A stretch of DNA of 64,000 nucleotides from Flexistipes sinusarabici DSM 4947 (lineage in GTDB: Bacteria; Chrysiogenota; Deferribacteres; Deferribacterales; Flexistipitaceae). Both the position numbers and the translations under genes were made by a program. Below the pieces are notes generated by a model. It was not told the DNA's origin. It saw only the letters and a program-made list of their open reading frames with translations, and did not search any database. The stretch spans positions 496,001 to 560,000 of the forward strand of contig NC_015672.1 of assembly GCF_000218625.1 (NCBI RefSeq), read 5' to 3'. Shown here piece by piece: positions 34,564 through 43,209 of this stretch. Positions within the stretch are counted from its first letter, which is position 1; each line of letters opens with the position of its first letter.

Positions 34564-35549
34564 AAAAAGTCGGCTTTACCACTACTATCCCTGTGGAAAT
34601 AATATTTGCAGCAAACCTTATCCCCGTTGATCTTAACAATATTTTTATAACGGATAATAATCCCCACACATTTATCGATTTTGCCGAGCAGGAAGGTCTT
34701 CCCAGGAATACCTGTAACTGGATTAAAGGTATTTATACTTCAGTTATGCAGAACAGCGTTGATAAAGTTATTTCTGTAACAGGCGGTGATTGCAGTAATA
34801 ATCATGCATTAACCGAAATTTTCAGAGCGGAAGGTATAGATGTTACTACTTTCAATTACCCGTATGAAAACAAGAGTCGTTATGTTTCCCTGAAATCTGA
34901 AATGAGCCTTTTAACTGCTGAGCTTGGTACGGATCTTGATACTGTGCAGAAATTTCAGGAAAATCTACAGGGAGTCAGAAGTAAGTTAAAAAGGCTGGAT
35001 GAACTCACCGTTGAGAATAAAGTGAGCGGATTTGAAAATCATTTGTGGCTTGTATCCTCAACGGATTTTAACGGTGATTATTTGAGTTTTGAAGATAATC
35101 TGATTGCTTTTTTGGATGAAGCCCAGAGAAGAGAAGAAATAAAAAATAATCTCAGAATCGGATTTGTAGGGGTTCCGCCGATATTCACAGATTTGTATGA
35201 ATTTCTTGAGAATAAAGGTGTGCATATTGCATTTAATGAGGTTCAGCGCCAGTTTTCCATTATTTCTGAAAAGAGGGATATTGTGGAAAAATATCTGGAT
35301 TACACTTATCCTTATGATATCTCCTGCAGGATTGAAGATATCAATCGTGAAATAAAAAAGCGGAAGCTGGATGGTATTATTCATTATGTGCAATCGTTTT
35401 GCTACAGACAGCTGCAGGATTTGATTATCAAACGGGAGATTGAGGTCCCTGTGATAACGATTGAGGGAAATGAACCGGGTGGAGTTGATGCCAGAACAAA
35501 AATCAGGCTTGAATCATTTATAGAAATGCTTGAGGAAAGGAAAAAATGA
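34560..35549 (+). CDS. 2-hydroxyacyl-CoA dehydratase D-component-like protein
   Basis: 329 residues of the HgdB/FldC/BcrC-related family. Three cysteines in the expected context can bind a [4Fe-4S] cluster: C52 (RNTCNWIKGIY), C78 (TGGDCSNNH) and C281 (QSFCYRQLQDL). Single-subunit relatives such as YjiM pair with an activase but have no known substrate. Starts and ends with ATGA overlaps, so it is coupled to both neighbours. Could be a double-cubane-type reductase rather than a dehydratase. Confidence 0.85.
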   Translation: MKKVGFTTTIPVEIIFAANLIPVDLNNIFITDNNPHTFIDFAEQEGLPRNTCNWIKGIYTSVMQNSVDKVISVTGGDCSNNHALTEIFRAEGIDVTTFNYPYENKSRYVSLKSEMSLLTAELGTDLDTVQKFQENLQGVRSKLKRLDELTVENKVSGFENHLWLVSSTDFNGDYLSFEDNLIAFLDEAQRREEIKNNLRIGFVGVPPIFTDLYEFLENKGVHIAFNEVQRQFSIISEKRDIVEKYLDYTYPYDISCRIEDINREIKKRKLDGIIHYVQSFCYRQLQDLIIKREIEVPVITIEGNEPGGVDARTKIRLESFIEMLEERKK

Positions 35550-36289
35550 CAAAAACAGGCATGGATTTGGGCAGCAGATTTGTAAAAATCTGCATAGAAA
35601 ATGAGGGAGAGTTAAGCTTTTATAAGTATGATACAATAGATTTTTATAAAAAATATGTAAGCAGGGACTCTTCCAACCAGCTTAAAATAGAGCACAGTTT
35701 ACTGGATAACGTCAACTCTAAGATTACAGCTACCGGCTACGGCAGGAATCTTATGAATTTCTCCAATGCAGAGGTTATCTCCGAAATAAAGGCTCATTTT
35801 CAGGGAGCCAGAAGACAGACCGGTTTGGATGATTTTGTACTGATAGATATAGGCGGTCAGGACAGTAAAGTGATAAAAGCTTCAGGCGGATTTATCGATG
35901 ATTTTGTTATGAACGATAAATGTGCCGCCAGTACAGGAAGGTTTTTGGAAAATGCAGCTAACATTTTACGTATAAATATAGATGAGATGGCTGCCTATAC
36001 GGAGAATCCGTGTAAATTAAGCAGTACCTGTGCAATTTTTTCCGAAAGCGAGATTGTCGGTAAAATTGCAGAAGGTGTTTCCACTGAGGAAATATCTGCA
36101 GGTGTTAATTTGTCCGTTGCCAGACGTCTGTTGCCTTTAGTAAAACGTTTCTCAAGATATGAAATATACGGAGCCGGTGGAGTTGTCAGTCTTAACGGCG
36201 TAAAATATTTTCTGCAAGAACTGCTGGATAAGGAGATTAATGTTTTGGAAAATTATCAATACAATGCCGCAATTGGCTGTGTGGTATAA
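35546..36289 (+). CDS. Acyl-CoA dehydratase activase (BadF/BcrA/HgdC type ATPase)
   Basis: 247 residues, ASKHA fold. MDLGSRFVKI is the first phosphate loop and LIDIGGQDSKVI the second. The [4Fe-4S] cysteines of the homodimer are C126 (NDKCAASTGRF) and C162 (STCAIFSESE). These proteins use ATP to drive a low-potential electron into the partner enzyme, here presumably the preceding D-component protein. It overlaps that gene by 4 nt and ends the unit. Confidence 0.92.
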   Translation: MTKTGMDLGSRFVKICIENEGELSFYKYDTIDFYKKYVSRDSSNQLKIEHSLLDNVNSKITATGYGRNLMNFSNAEVISEIKAHFQGARRQTGLDDFVLIDIGGQDSKVIKASGGFIDDFVMNDKCAASTGRFLENAANILRINIDEMAAYTENPCKLSSTCAIFSESEIVGKIAEGVSTEEISAGVNLSVARRLLPLVKRFSRYEIYGAGGVVSLNGVKYFLQELLDKEINVLENYQYNAAIGCVV

Positions 36290-36312
36290 AAGCAGGGGGC
36301 AGATGCCCCTGC
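36288..36312 (-). terminator. Terminator for superoxide reductase gene (convergent gap)
   Basis: GCAGGGG (36292-36298) and CCCCTGC (36306-36312) form a 7-bp stem with a 7-nt loop. Read on the minus strand the stem is followed by TTTTA, so it mainly serves the minus-strand gene whose stop is at 36321. On the plus strand it may also help end the activase transcript. Confidence 0.7.
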
Positions 36313-36320
36313 ATTAGTTA

Positions 36321-36710
36321 TCAGAATGACACATCCACTTCGCTTTCCCAGAGCCCGTGAATGTTGCAATAACTTACTGCAACAAGTTTTCCTTTTTCTT
36401 CGAGCTTAACTCTGAAACATGCCACAGGATCTGTGTATGCAGGGCCTTCATTGGCACCTTTAACGGATTCACCGTGGGAAAGAAATTCAGCTCTGCCGAG
36501 ATTGTAAATGTTACCATCTTCAGGTTTGAAATACAGAGCAATCCAGCTGATAAAGTGTTCTGTGGTGTTAGGGTGTGCAATTTCTTTTCCCACACTCACC
36601 ACTACATCGGATGCTTCACCTTTTTTAAGACCTGAAGGACATTCAATAACCGGTACATGCTTCTCGCTCTTATAATCCGCTGTTTTTACAAATTCACCAA
36701 TGTTTCCCAT
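36321..36710 (-). CDS. Superoxide reductase, neelaredoxin type
   Basis: 129 residues from ATG at 36710 with AAAGGAGG upstream. The single Fe(His)4Cys centre is complete: H18 (EKHVP), H46, H52, C115 and H118 (YCNIHG), plus E16 and the catalytic K17. No desulforedoxin N-terminal domain, so this is the class II (1Fe) form. It reduces superoxide to hydrogen peroxide without making oxygen, a typical defence in anaerobes. Monocistronic by context. Confidence 0.96.
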   Translation of the reverse strand: MGNIGEFVKTADYKSEKHVPVIECPSGLKKGEASDVVVSVGKEIAHPNTTEHFISWIALYFKPEDGNIYNLGRAEFLSHGESVKGANEGPAYTDPVACFRVKLEEKGKLVAVSYCNIHGLWESEVDVSF

Positions 36711-36732
36711 AAAACTACCTCCTTTTTTTACA

Positions 36733-36761
36733 ATTATAACACAAAAATATTGTATTACCAA
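36733..36761 (-). promoter_or_regulatory. Sigma-70 promoter of the superoxide reductase gene
   Basis: On the minus strand TTGGTA (36761-36756), 17-nt spacer, TATAAT (36738-36733). The -10 is consensus and spacing is ideal; the ATG is at 36710, leaving a very short leader containing the AGGAGG. Confidence 0.65.
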
Positions 36762-37039
36762 TGCAGTATAAATTAGGATGATTATAAATTACGTCAACAG
36801 TTTTTTCAAGTATTTTTAAAGCCGTGATGCGTAAAGTGTAACGCGTGAAGTGGAGGTAATTAAAAGTATTTGAGATAAGCAGATTCGCATAAATTATTAA
36901 TATTATAGAGGGAGATCCTTCTGCTTCTTTCGGGAGGATGCCAGACAATTTATTATGTTTTGTCACTTCGACCGGAAGCGAGTACTATGCAATAGTGCTC
37001 GGTGGAGCGGAGAAATCTCAATCGTTATTTAACAAATGT

Positions 37040-37225
37040 ACCCCTTCTTTATCTCCCCCTAAAGTAGGGGAGAGACCCGTTCCCATCCTAATATAGGAGG
37101 GGTCAGGGCTTGCCCTGTTGAATGCTGTAAGCAAATGGCTTAGCCATTTATTCAACTGGGGGTGGTATGAAAATAGCTGTTTGACAAGAGACCTCTCCAC
37201 TTCGGTCGAGGTGACAGTTTTTTGT
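37040..37225 (+). repeat. Family B intergenic repeat, copy B1
   Basis: Holds a core (37093-37188) that is about 93/96 identical to 43675-43770, including a three-way-junction segment at 37113-37160 and an alternative hairpin CAGGGC/GCCCTG at 37104-37117. It is flanked by smaller palindromic modules such as GAGACCTCTC...GAGGTGACA (37189-37216). The 682-nt gap between superoxide reductase and thiM contains only such repeats and the octamer array; short ORFs in it follow the repeats and are not genes. Confidence 0.7.
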
Positions 37226-37252
37226 AGTGTGCTTAGATACATTTATTCAATG

Positions 37253-37300
37253 TTTGCCTCTATTTCTCTACTTTTCCATTTCCCCACTTCCCTATCTCAC
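37253..37300 (-). repeat. Degenerate octamer tandem repeat (six units)
   Basis: Read on the minus strand from 37300: GTGAGATA, GGGAAGTG, GGGAAATG, GAAAAGTA, GAGAAATA, GAGGCAAA. All units are purine-rich 8-mers of the pattern GNGARRTR. The first units closely match those at 46667, although the two arrays lie in unrelated gaps. Confidence 0.6.
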
Positions 37301-37392
37301 CAATAACGTCCAGCCATTGTCATTGCTATTTTAAAAACGGTAGGGTGCCAGCTTTTGAGAGCTGCAGATTTTTAAGTGACTGATGAAAAATG

Positions 37393-38204
37393 TCAGGTAG
37401 TGTCCAGCTGAACTATATTCATACTTTTCAGAACATCTTCATCGTCGCAGGTATAGAGTGTGTCGAGGAAGGCAGTTATAAAGCTACCCGGTTTATCCGA
37501 TATCTTTGCAGCTTTTTCTCCGCAAGCTGAAAAAAGTGCACTGGCTGCCACGCAGGCTTTAAGTTTATCTTTAGGAAGTACGGAACAGAATGCTCCTGTT
37601 ACTGCTGATAAGCCGCAGCCGGTACCTGTAACTTTTGTCATGACATGGTGACCGTTTTTCGTTAGCCAGGATTCGCTGCCGTTTGTGATAAAGTCATTTT
37701 CTCCGGAAGCTGTAACTATACATTGTTTCTTGTTTGCAAGACTTTTTATGCTTTCCCGCAGTTCGCTATTAAGAGACAGGGTGCTGTCCACGCCTTTGGT
37801 TCTTACCCCTTCAGATATTACGGACATTATTTCGGAAGTGTTACCTCTGAAGACATCTATTTTCACTTCGTCAAAAATCCTTTTTACTGCTTCGGTGCGC
37901 AGTTTTGTGGCTCCTGAGCCCACAGGGTCCAGAACTACAGGTATGCTGTTTTTGTTGGCGGTCTTACCTGCCAGAATCATGGATTCCAGCCAGGAGTGTT
38001 GAATTGTGCCGATGTTGAGTATTACAGCAGAGGAGACAGAAGCAATTTCCTCCACTTCATCGATGCTGTGTGCCATAACCGGCGAGGCTCCTATTGCAAG
38101 CAGAATATTTGCTGTGGAGTTCATGACGACGTATTGGTAATGTTATGAATGAGAGGATTTTTCCCTCTTATTTTTTCTATACAGCTTTTGACTGTTTCAT
38201 ACAT
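37393..38204 (-). pseudogene. thiM: Hydroxyethylthiazole kinase with a 1-nt frameshift
   Basis: ThiM phosphorylates hydroxyethylthiazole in thiamine salvage. From ATG 38204 (AGGAGG at 38215-38210) the first 24 codons read YETVKSCIEKIRGKNPLIHNITN, then the frame runs into TGA. The remainder, from NSTANILLAIGASPVMAHS on, continues in another frame at 38124 to 37393, including the GTGCGLSAVTGAF nucleotide motif. Restoring one T between 38132 and 38133 gives ITNYVVMNSTAN, the family consensus. Either a recent inactivation or a sequencing error. Confidence 0.85.
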
Positions 38205-38224
38205 TTTATCCTCCTGTCAGCCGT

Positions 38225-38914
38225 TTAAAATAGTTTGAAGATAAAATCCATAAAAGGAATGATAAACAAAGCTGGGAGCATATTTGCCGTTTTGATTTTG
38301 GTTAATTCCAGCATATTTAACCCTATCCCGAGGATAATAATTCCTCCTACTAATGATATACCGTTCACATAGACTTCTTCGCTAAGCAGAAATGTGGCTT
38401 TTGATGCCAGTAAACTTAAAAGTCCCTGGTATACAAAAACAAAAATTGCGGAGAAAATAACGCCTATACCTAAGGTTGAAGCCAAAATAATAGAAGATAT
38501 TCCGTCAAGCAGGCTTTTGACATACAGGACAGAAGGATCATTATTCAGACCGTCTTTGATTGCTCCGACGATTGTCATAGAACCGACACAAAACAGAACT
38601 GTTGCGGTAATAAATCCCAATACAAATGTGCCGGAATTACTACCCGTTTTTTCCTGCAGATATTTGCCCGTTTTATCAAGCTTAATCTCGATATCAAGAA
38701 ATTCACCAATGCCCGTACCCAGGACCAGGCTTACAAGGCCGGGCAGAAAGTCATGATTTACAAAAGACATTTTCATACCGAGAACAAGTACAGCCAACCC
38801 CAATGCTTTTACAACGGCATCTTTTGTTTTTGTCTTGATTCTGCTGCCGAAAGTGATACCGATTAAGCTTCCTGCTGTAACTGCAATGGTATTTACTATA
38901 GTCCCTGTAATCAT
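38225..38914 (-). CDS. DUF554 family membrane protein
   Basis: 229 residues with about seven transmembrane segments, beginning MITGTIVNTIAVTAGSLIGI. The glycine-rich GSRIK and LVLGTGIGEFLDIE segments are typical of DUF554 (YdfK-like) proteins. These are often called possible transporters, but no substrate is established. The start overlaps the PLD gene stop by 4 nt and thiM follows 21 nt later, so it is part of the minus-strand operon. Confidence 0.9.
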   Translation of the reverse strand: MITGTIVNTIAVTAGSLIGITFGSRIKTKTKDAVVKALGLAVLVLGMKMSFVNHDFLPGLVSLVLGTGIGEFLDIEIKLDKTGKYLQEKTGSNSGTFVLGFITATVLFCVGSMTIVGAIKDGLNNDPSVLYVKSLLDGISSIILASTLGIGVIFSAIFVFVYQGLLSLLASKATFLLSEEVYVNGISLVGGIIILGIGLNMLELTKIKTANMLPALFIIPFMDFIFKLF

Positions 38915-39486
38915 TGGCCTATTCCGTTTATATAGTTTAATACTTTTTCTGCAAAATCTTTTGAAATAACTTTTACCGAAGCTTCATTGTTATAATTCAT
39001 AGCACTGTGAGTGAAATTGTGACTACCAATAAACACTATTTTTTTATCAATGACAATAAGTTTTGTATGAGTTCTTGTTCCCGGTGCATCATAGATGACG
39101 TTAATCCCTTCTTCAGCCAGTTCTTCAGCTGTTTCCCTGTTAACTTCATTCAAAAAACCTTCCTCTTTTTCGATATCCATGATAACAGTTACGTCCAAAC
39201 CTTTCTCTGCAGCTCTGATAAGTGCGTTTTGTATATGTTTTGTATCCTGAGTAGTATAGTCAGTGGTTTTGAACATATATATGGAGATTACAATATTTTT
39301 CTCCGCATTTTCGATACTGCTCACAGCTTCTCCAAGATATTGCCGGTTTGGCAAAAACTGTACTTTAGCAGAAACTTTCTCTCTACCGGCTTTTAAATTG
39401 ACAATGATGGCGAAAAAAACAATAAAGACTGTTAAAAGAAGCTTTAAACGGTACTTTTTAACAAAAATTTTTCCCGACTCCTTCAT
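38911..39486 (-). CDS. Membrane-anchored or exported phospholipase D-like protein (single HKD)
   Basis: 191 residues. An N-terminal transmembrane or signal segment (about 13-29) is followed by one PLD domain with the HxKx4D motif HTKLIVIDKKIVFIGSHN and the typical ISIYMF strand. Single-HKD proteins of this size act as dimers, like the Nuc endonuclease; phospholipase or nuclease activity cannot be separated here. It overlaps both neighbours by 4 nt. Confidence 0.88.
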   Translation of the reverse strand: MKESGKIFVKKYRLKLLLTVFIVFFAIIVNLKAGREKVSAKVQFLPNRQYLGEAVSSIENAEKNIVISIYMFKTTDYTTQDTKHIQNALIRAAEKGLDVTVIMDIEKEEGFLNEVNRETAEELAEEGINVIYDAPGTRTHTKLIVIDKKIVFIGSHNFTHSAMNYNNEASVKVISKDFAEKVLNYINGIGQ

Positions 39487-40076
39487 AATTCTTTTTCTTT
39501 TTCTCCTTTTAATACATATGTTATATTGTTCCAGACCATTTCCACTCCGTCTTTTCTTGTTGCTGAAAATGGAAGAACAGCATCAGCGGTCACTGAAAGA
39601 GCCTCTGCTATTTTACTGATATGTTTGTCCAATTCGTTGCGCGAAACTTTATCCTTTTTAGTAGCGGTCAGTATAATCGGTATTTCATTCTCACTCAACC
39701 ATTCAATCATAAGAAAATCATCGCCGGAAGGGATTCGCCTGATATCTATGATCAGTACACAAGCTTTAAGCTGTTTTCTTGCTTTAAGATAGTTTTCAAT
39801 AAGTCTTCCCCATTTTTTTCTTTCGGCTTTGGATGTCTTTGCGTAACCGTAACCGGGCAAATCGACAAAAATATATTTATCTTCGATATTGAAAAAATTG
39901 ATTAATTTTGTTTTGCCCGGCGTATTTCCCACTTTTACAAGCTTCTTTCTTCCCAGCAATGCATTTATCATAGATGACTTGCCTACGTTGCTGCGGCCTA
40001 TAAAGGCTATTTCAGGAAGACTTGTTTCCGGGAAACCACCTGTATCTGCTGCGGAAGTAATGAATTCTGCTTTCAT
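39483..40076 (-). CDS. engB: Ribosome biogenesis GTPase EngB/YsxC
   Basis: 197 residues. Small Ras-like GTPase needed for 50S assembly and essential in most bacteria. G1 is GRSNVGKSS (27-35), G3 DLPGYG, and G4 TKKDK; the sequence KWGRLIENYL is also typical. It lies inside a tight operon whose first gene is interrupted by an IS element, so its expression there is of interest. Confidence 0.96.
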   Translation of the reverse strand: MKAEFITSAADTGGFPETSLPEIAFIGRSNVGKSSMINALLGRKKLVKVGNTPGKTKLINFFNIEDKYIFVDLPGYGYAKTSKAERKKWGRLIENYLKARKQLKACVLIIDIRRIPSGDDFLMIEWLSENEIPIILTATKKDKVSRNELDKHISKIAEALSVTADAVLPFSATRKDGVEMVWNNITYVLKGEKEKEL

Positions 40077-40918
40077 TTTAATACTCCGGATTTTTTAAGG
40101 AAATCTTTCATTCCGAAATCGTAATCTGTGCTGAATCCTGCGGCATTTTTGTGTCCGCCGCCGTTATTGGCTTCTGCAATATCATTAACTGAAACAGTTG
40201 GAATCGACCTTAGGGAAATCTTTCTTTTTTGGGCATTTATTATAAAAATATACTGAAGCTGCATTTTCTGTAACAGATAGTTTCCCAGCTCTGAATTATA
40301 TTTTTCAGCAAAAATACATCCAAACGTTCTTCCCCATTTATCAGTGAAAACTTGAATATGTTTTTCTGAATTTTCAAAATATTTATTCTGACTTTCCTCT
40401 TCCAGCTCCAGAAGCAGTTTTTCTTCTTTTGCAAATGCAGTTGAAGGGTTACAAAGAAATCTTTTAACAAACCTGTCTATTCCGAAAAGTGTAAACAACA
40501 TATTCATTTTCAGACTTTTTTTGTTTTGCAGAAGCCAGAGGTCATAATCATTAATGCATTTCACGAGATCATGAAATTTTTTCACGTTTTTATTTTCAGA
40601 CAAAAGCCATTCATATGTTAATTTAGTTGCAGATTTGCCTGTTTCATGAATTGTGAAATCGTAACTTTTAAGATTTTCTGATGAGATGTGGTGGTCTATC
40701 AGTGTGATTTCCAGCCTGTTGATAAGGTGTTTCAGAAGCTCTTCACCGGGGGAAACATCTGTAATAATAATACGGTCGTAATGTACAAAATTGTTCAGTA
40801 TAAAGTCATCCACTTCATCGTAATTAAGATAGAATGTATCGATGTTTTTGTAAACAGACTTCAGTAGTATGGAACAGCCTGCACCGTCCATATCGTTGTG
40901 TGTAACGTGTATAATCAT
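40073..40918 (-). CDS. DHH-family phosphoesterase
   Basis: 281 residues. The metal-binding motifs of the DHH superfamily are visible: HNDMDGAGC near the N-terminus, a TDVSPGEE segment, LIDHHIS and the C-terminal DHHA1 motif GGGHKNAAGF. Relatives cleave oligoribonucleotides (nanoRNase), cyclic di-AMP or related phosphodiesters. The substrate is not clear; this member is shorter than RecJ and lacks GdpP-type membrane parts. It begins 3 nt after yjbQ. Confidence 0.87.
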   Translation of the reverse strand: MIIHVTHNDMDGAGCSILLKSVYKNIDTFYLNYDEVDDFILNNFVHYDRIIITDVSPGEELLKHLINRLEITLIDHHISSENLKSYDFTIHETGKSATKLTYEWLLSENKNVKKFHDLVKCINDYDLWLLQNKKSLKMNMLFTLFGIDRFVKRFLCNPSTAFAKEEKLLLELEEESQNKYFENSEKHIQVFTDKWGRTFGCIFAEKYNSELGNYLLQKMQLQYIFIINAQKRKISLRSIPTVSVNDIAEANNGGGHKNAAGFSTDYDFGMKDFLKKSGVLK

Positions 40919-40921
40919 TAA

Positions 40922-41116
40922 TTATTCTCCGATTATTTTTATTAAAGCCCTTTTTTTTCTGCGTCCGTCAAATTCACCGTAAAAAATCTGCTCCCATGGA
41001 CCGAAATCAAGCTTTCCTTCAGTTATTGCTACGGTTACCTCTCTTCCCATTATCTGTCTTTTTAGGTGTGCATCGCCATTGTCTTCACCTGTAAGATTGT
41101 GTTTGTAAAGGCTTAG
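40922..41116 (-). pseudogene. yjbQ: YjbQ family protein, 3' part (interrupted by IS)
   Basis: Encodes the C-terminal part from [19 protein letters not shown] to the family end [20 protein letters not shown]. The N-terminal part lies at 43210-43438 on the other side of the IS. The YjbQ (UPF0047) family forms trimers; E. coli YjbQ has been reported to have weak thiamine phosphate synthase activity. Removing the IS and one TTAG copy restores HEPLSLYKHN in frame, giving about 139 residues, the normal length. Confidence 0.93.
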
Positions 41117-43209
41117 CCCAACTTTGCCAAAAAAATGCATAAAGTGCTGGTGTGTAAAGAAGCGGATTTAAAATTATTCACTACAGACTTTTTTATTTCG
41201 TAAAATTTTGCTTGAATACCCCAAGGCCTTATAAATTGACTTTTGGTGTTCTTCAGTCTTAGAAGTCACCCTCTGCATTATCCTTGCATTTTCCTCCGTA
41301 TTCATCGAAACCGTCATCCGCATATGATTAGAAAGTTTTTTACGAACTGTACGCCAACTGTAATGTATACCCTCTGATTTCAACTTCCTCCTAAGATTAT
41401 GAACCAAATGATACGCCAAAACACTTATAAAAAGATGACCCTCCACAGCTGATTCCTTGCTGTGATATACAGGCCTTAAACCCAATTCACTCTTCAATGT
41501 CCTGAATGTGGATTCCACATCATTAAGCATTACATATATATCCCATATCTCCTGCTCACTTAAGTCAGTGAAATTTGTCCGGATTACATAGTGGCCGTCA
41601 AGTGTACCGGAAAGTTTCTCCTCATCAACTCTCCAGCGTATATCTGCTGCATTGCCAGAATCTTCTTTTTTCACAACGTCTATATCATAATATCCCGATA
41701 CCTTGCTGCATTTACTCTTAAGTCTGCCAATACGCTCAAGAACCTTCTCATAACGCTTAACACCATTCTTCTTGAATAATGAAGACCGTATATTCTCAAG
41801 ACCTTCTTCAAATCTCTGCCTAAACCTGTCTTTAATACCACCCTCTTTAATCTCCCGCATCTCACTGCTTACACATAAAAAACTCTCACCATCTACAATA
41901 TTCAATTTGCCTTTCACACTATAAGAATCATTCTTTATCCTGATATCCTCTCCGTCTGAATAATCAAGGGCTGTATCCTTCTTCCTGGAGACTGCAATAT
42001 AATTATACCCGGAATCCTTTATATACCCTAAATTCTCCTCCGAAGCTATTCCGGCATCTATTACTACTGTAGGCTTTACCTGTAAATTAACCTGTGATGA
42101 TAAATCCGTTACTATATCAATTAACGTCTTCGTTTCTGATTGATTGCCCTCATATATCTTGCTGCATATCGGAAAACCTTCCTCATTCAACACTACTCCC
42201 AGTGTCACAAGGGGGCAATCTGAACGCTTCTGCTTTGATTTACCACGCTTAGCCTTTTTGTTATTTTTCTGGATACCTTCAAAATGTGTGTTCGTAAGAT
42301 CATAAAGCAAAATCTTATTTTCAAAGTTAAACAACTGCTGTTCATACTCAAAAAGTTTTTTCTCTATCTCTTCTGAATACTTAAAAAGCTTTTCCGATAC
42401 ACGGTAAAACTGCCTCAGCGATTTCCTGTGATAATTTATTCCAAGTAATTCAAATAAACCCGACTTCTCCTTTAACCATTCATACGTATTAAGTTCACTG
42501 CCCGGATTAAGCATCCGACCTATTATTAAAGCCCTGGATATATCTATCTCGGATTCCGTGAAACCAAGAGATTTCAGCATATCTCCTATACCAAGCTCTT
42601 TAAATGATTCATTGCATATATACTCTCCGCCTATGCTCCGGGGCTCTGATACTTCTATACTGGATACATCCACTTGCTCGTATTCCGGCTCATGAGAATC
42701 CTCCTCTGATTCAGGTTGCTTTGAAGACGCTGTGATCATATTCAATTTTGCTTTCTTTGCATAAGTATGGGCAAGCTCTTCCGTCTCCTCATCAGGCTTG
42801 AATACAGGTTCCTCATAACCGTCAAGCAATTGCTCTATACGGTTTGCAAGTTCTTTTAACTGCATGGGAGGAATATGAGACAGATCTCCCATGTCCATAA
42901 CAATACGTTGTCTGGGACCCTTGGGAGTACGGTATGATTACACCAGCTTATAGGCAGTATACTTTTTTCCGGTCTTTTTATTATTGGTTATGTATGATCT
43001 TATAAACATGGACGCATTATAGCAGAAGTAGAGGCGGTGTCAATACTAAATATTATCTTAGGTCACTACAATCGTATAGCTAGCCTCTTCCTTACATATT
43101 TACTTAACCCGTGAACGAACTATCAGTACTTTACGGAGGTTGTGTTTAATAATGATTAACCAAAATCAATAAAATAATTATTTTAGAACATCGTGTTGGC
43201 AAATTTGGG
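41117..43209 (-). mobile_element. Complete IS1634-like insertion sequence, 2093 bp
   Basis: Terminal inverted repeats CCCAACTTTGCCAA (41117-41130) and TTGGCAAATTTGGG (43196-43209) match at 13 of 14 positions. Direct target repeats TTAG flank both ends (41113-41116 and 43210-43213). One transposase gene fills most of the element. Joining the flanks through one TTAG restores yjbQ exactly, so the boundaries are firm. The 4-bp duplication is shorter than usually given for the IS1634 family. Confidence 0.93.
41174..42898 (-). CDS. IS1634-family (IS4 superfamily) DDE transposase
   Basis: 574 residues, intact. DDE context is visible: LLYDLTNTHFEG (first Asp), TVVIDAGIASEENL (second Asp) and LNDVESTFRTLKSELGLRPVYH (Glu of the YREK-like region). 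The segment CPLVTLGVVLNEEGFPICSKIYEGNQSE is typical of IS1634 members. No frameshift or internal stop, so the element may still be active. It is transcribed in the same direction as the host operon. Confidence 0.94.
   Translation of the reverse strand: MDMGDLSHIPPMQLKELANRIEQLLDGYEEPVFKPDEETEELAHTYAKKAKLNMITASSKQPESEEDSHEPEYEQVDVSSIEVSEPRSIGGEYICNESFKELGIGDMLKSLGFTESEIDISRALIIGRMLNPGSELNTYEWLKEKSGLFELLGINYHRKSLRQFYRVSEKLFKYSEEIEKKLFEYEQQLFNFENKILLYDLTNTHFEGIQKNNKKAKRGKSKQKRSDCPLVTLGVVLNEEGFPICSKIYEGNQSETKTLIDIVTDLSSQVNLQVKPTVVIDAGIASEENLGYIKDSGYNYIAVSRKKDTALDYSDGEDIRIKNDSYSVKGKLNIVDGESFLCVSSEMREIKEGGIKDRFRQRFEEGLENIRSSLFKKNGVKRYEKVLERIGRLKSKCSKVSGYYDIDVVKKEDSGNAADIRWRVDEEKLSGTLDGHYVIRTNFTDLSEQEIWDIYVMLNDVESTFRTLKSELGLRPVYHSKESAVEGHLFISVLAYHLVHNLRRKLKSEGIHYSWRTVRKKLSNHMRMTVSMNTEENARIMQRVTSKTEEHQKSIYKALGYSSKILRNKKVCSE

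Noticed and set aside
36762-37392. Possible CRISPR array or tRNA in this large gap
   Set aside because: Repeats are palindromic modules of unequal length without regular spacers, and no cloverleaf with anticodon and acceptor pattern was seen. No tRNA, rRNA or CRISPR was found anywhere in the window.
38205-38224. TPP riboswitch upstream of thiM
   Set aside because: Only about 20 nt separates thiM from the DUF554 gene, too short for a THI box, and the CUGAGA-type motif set is absent.
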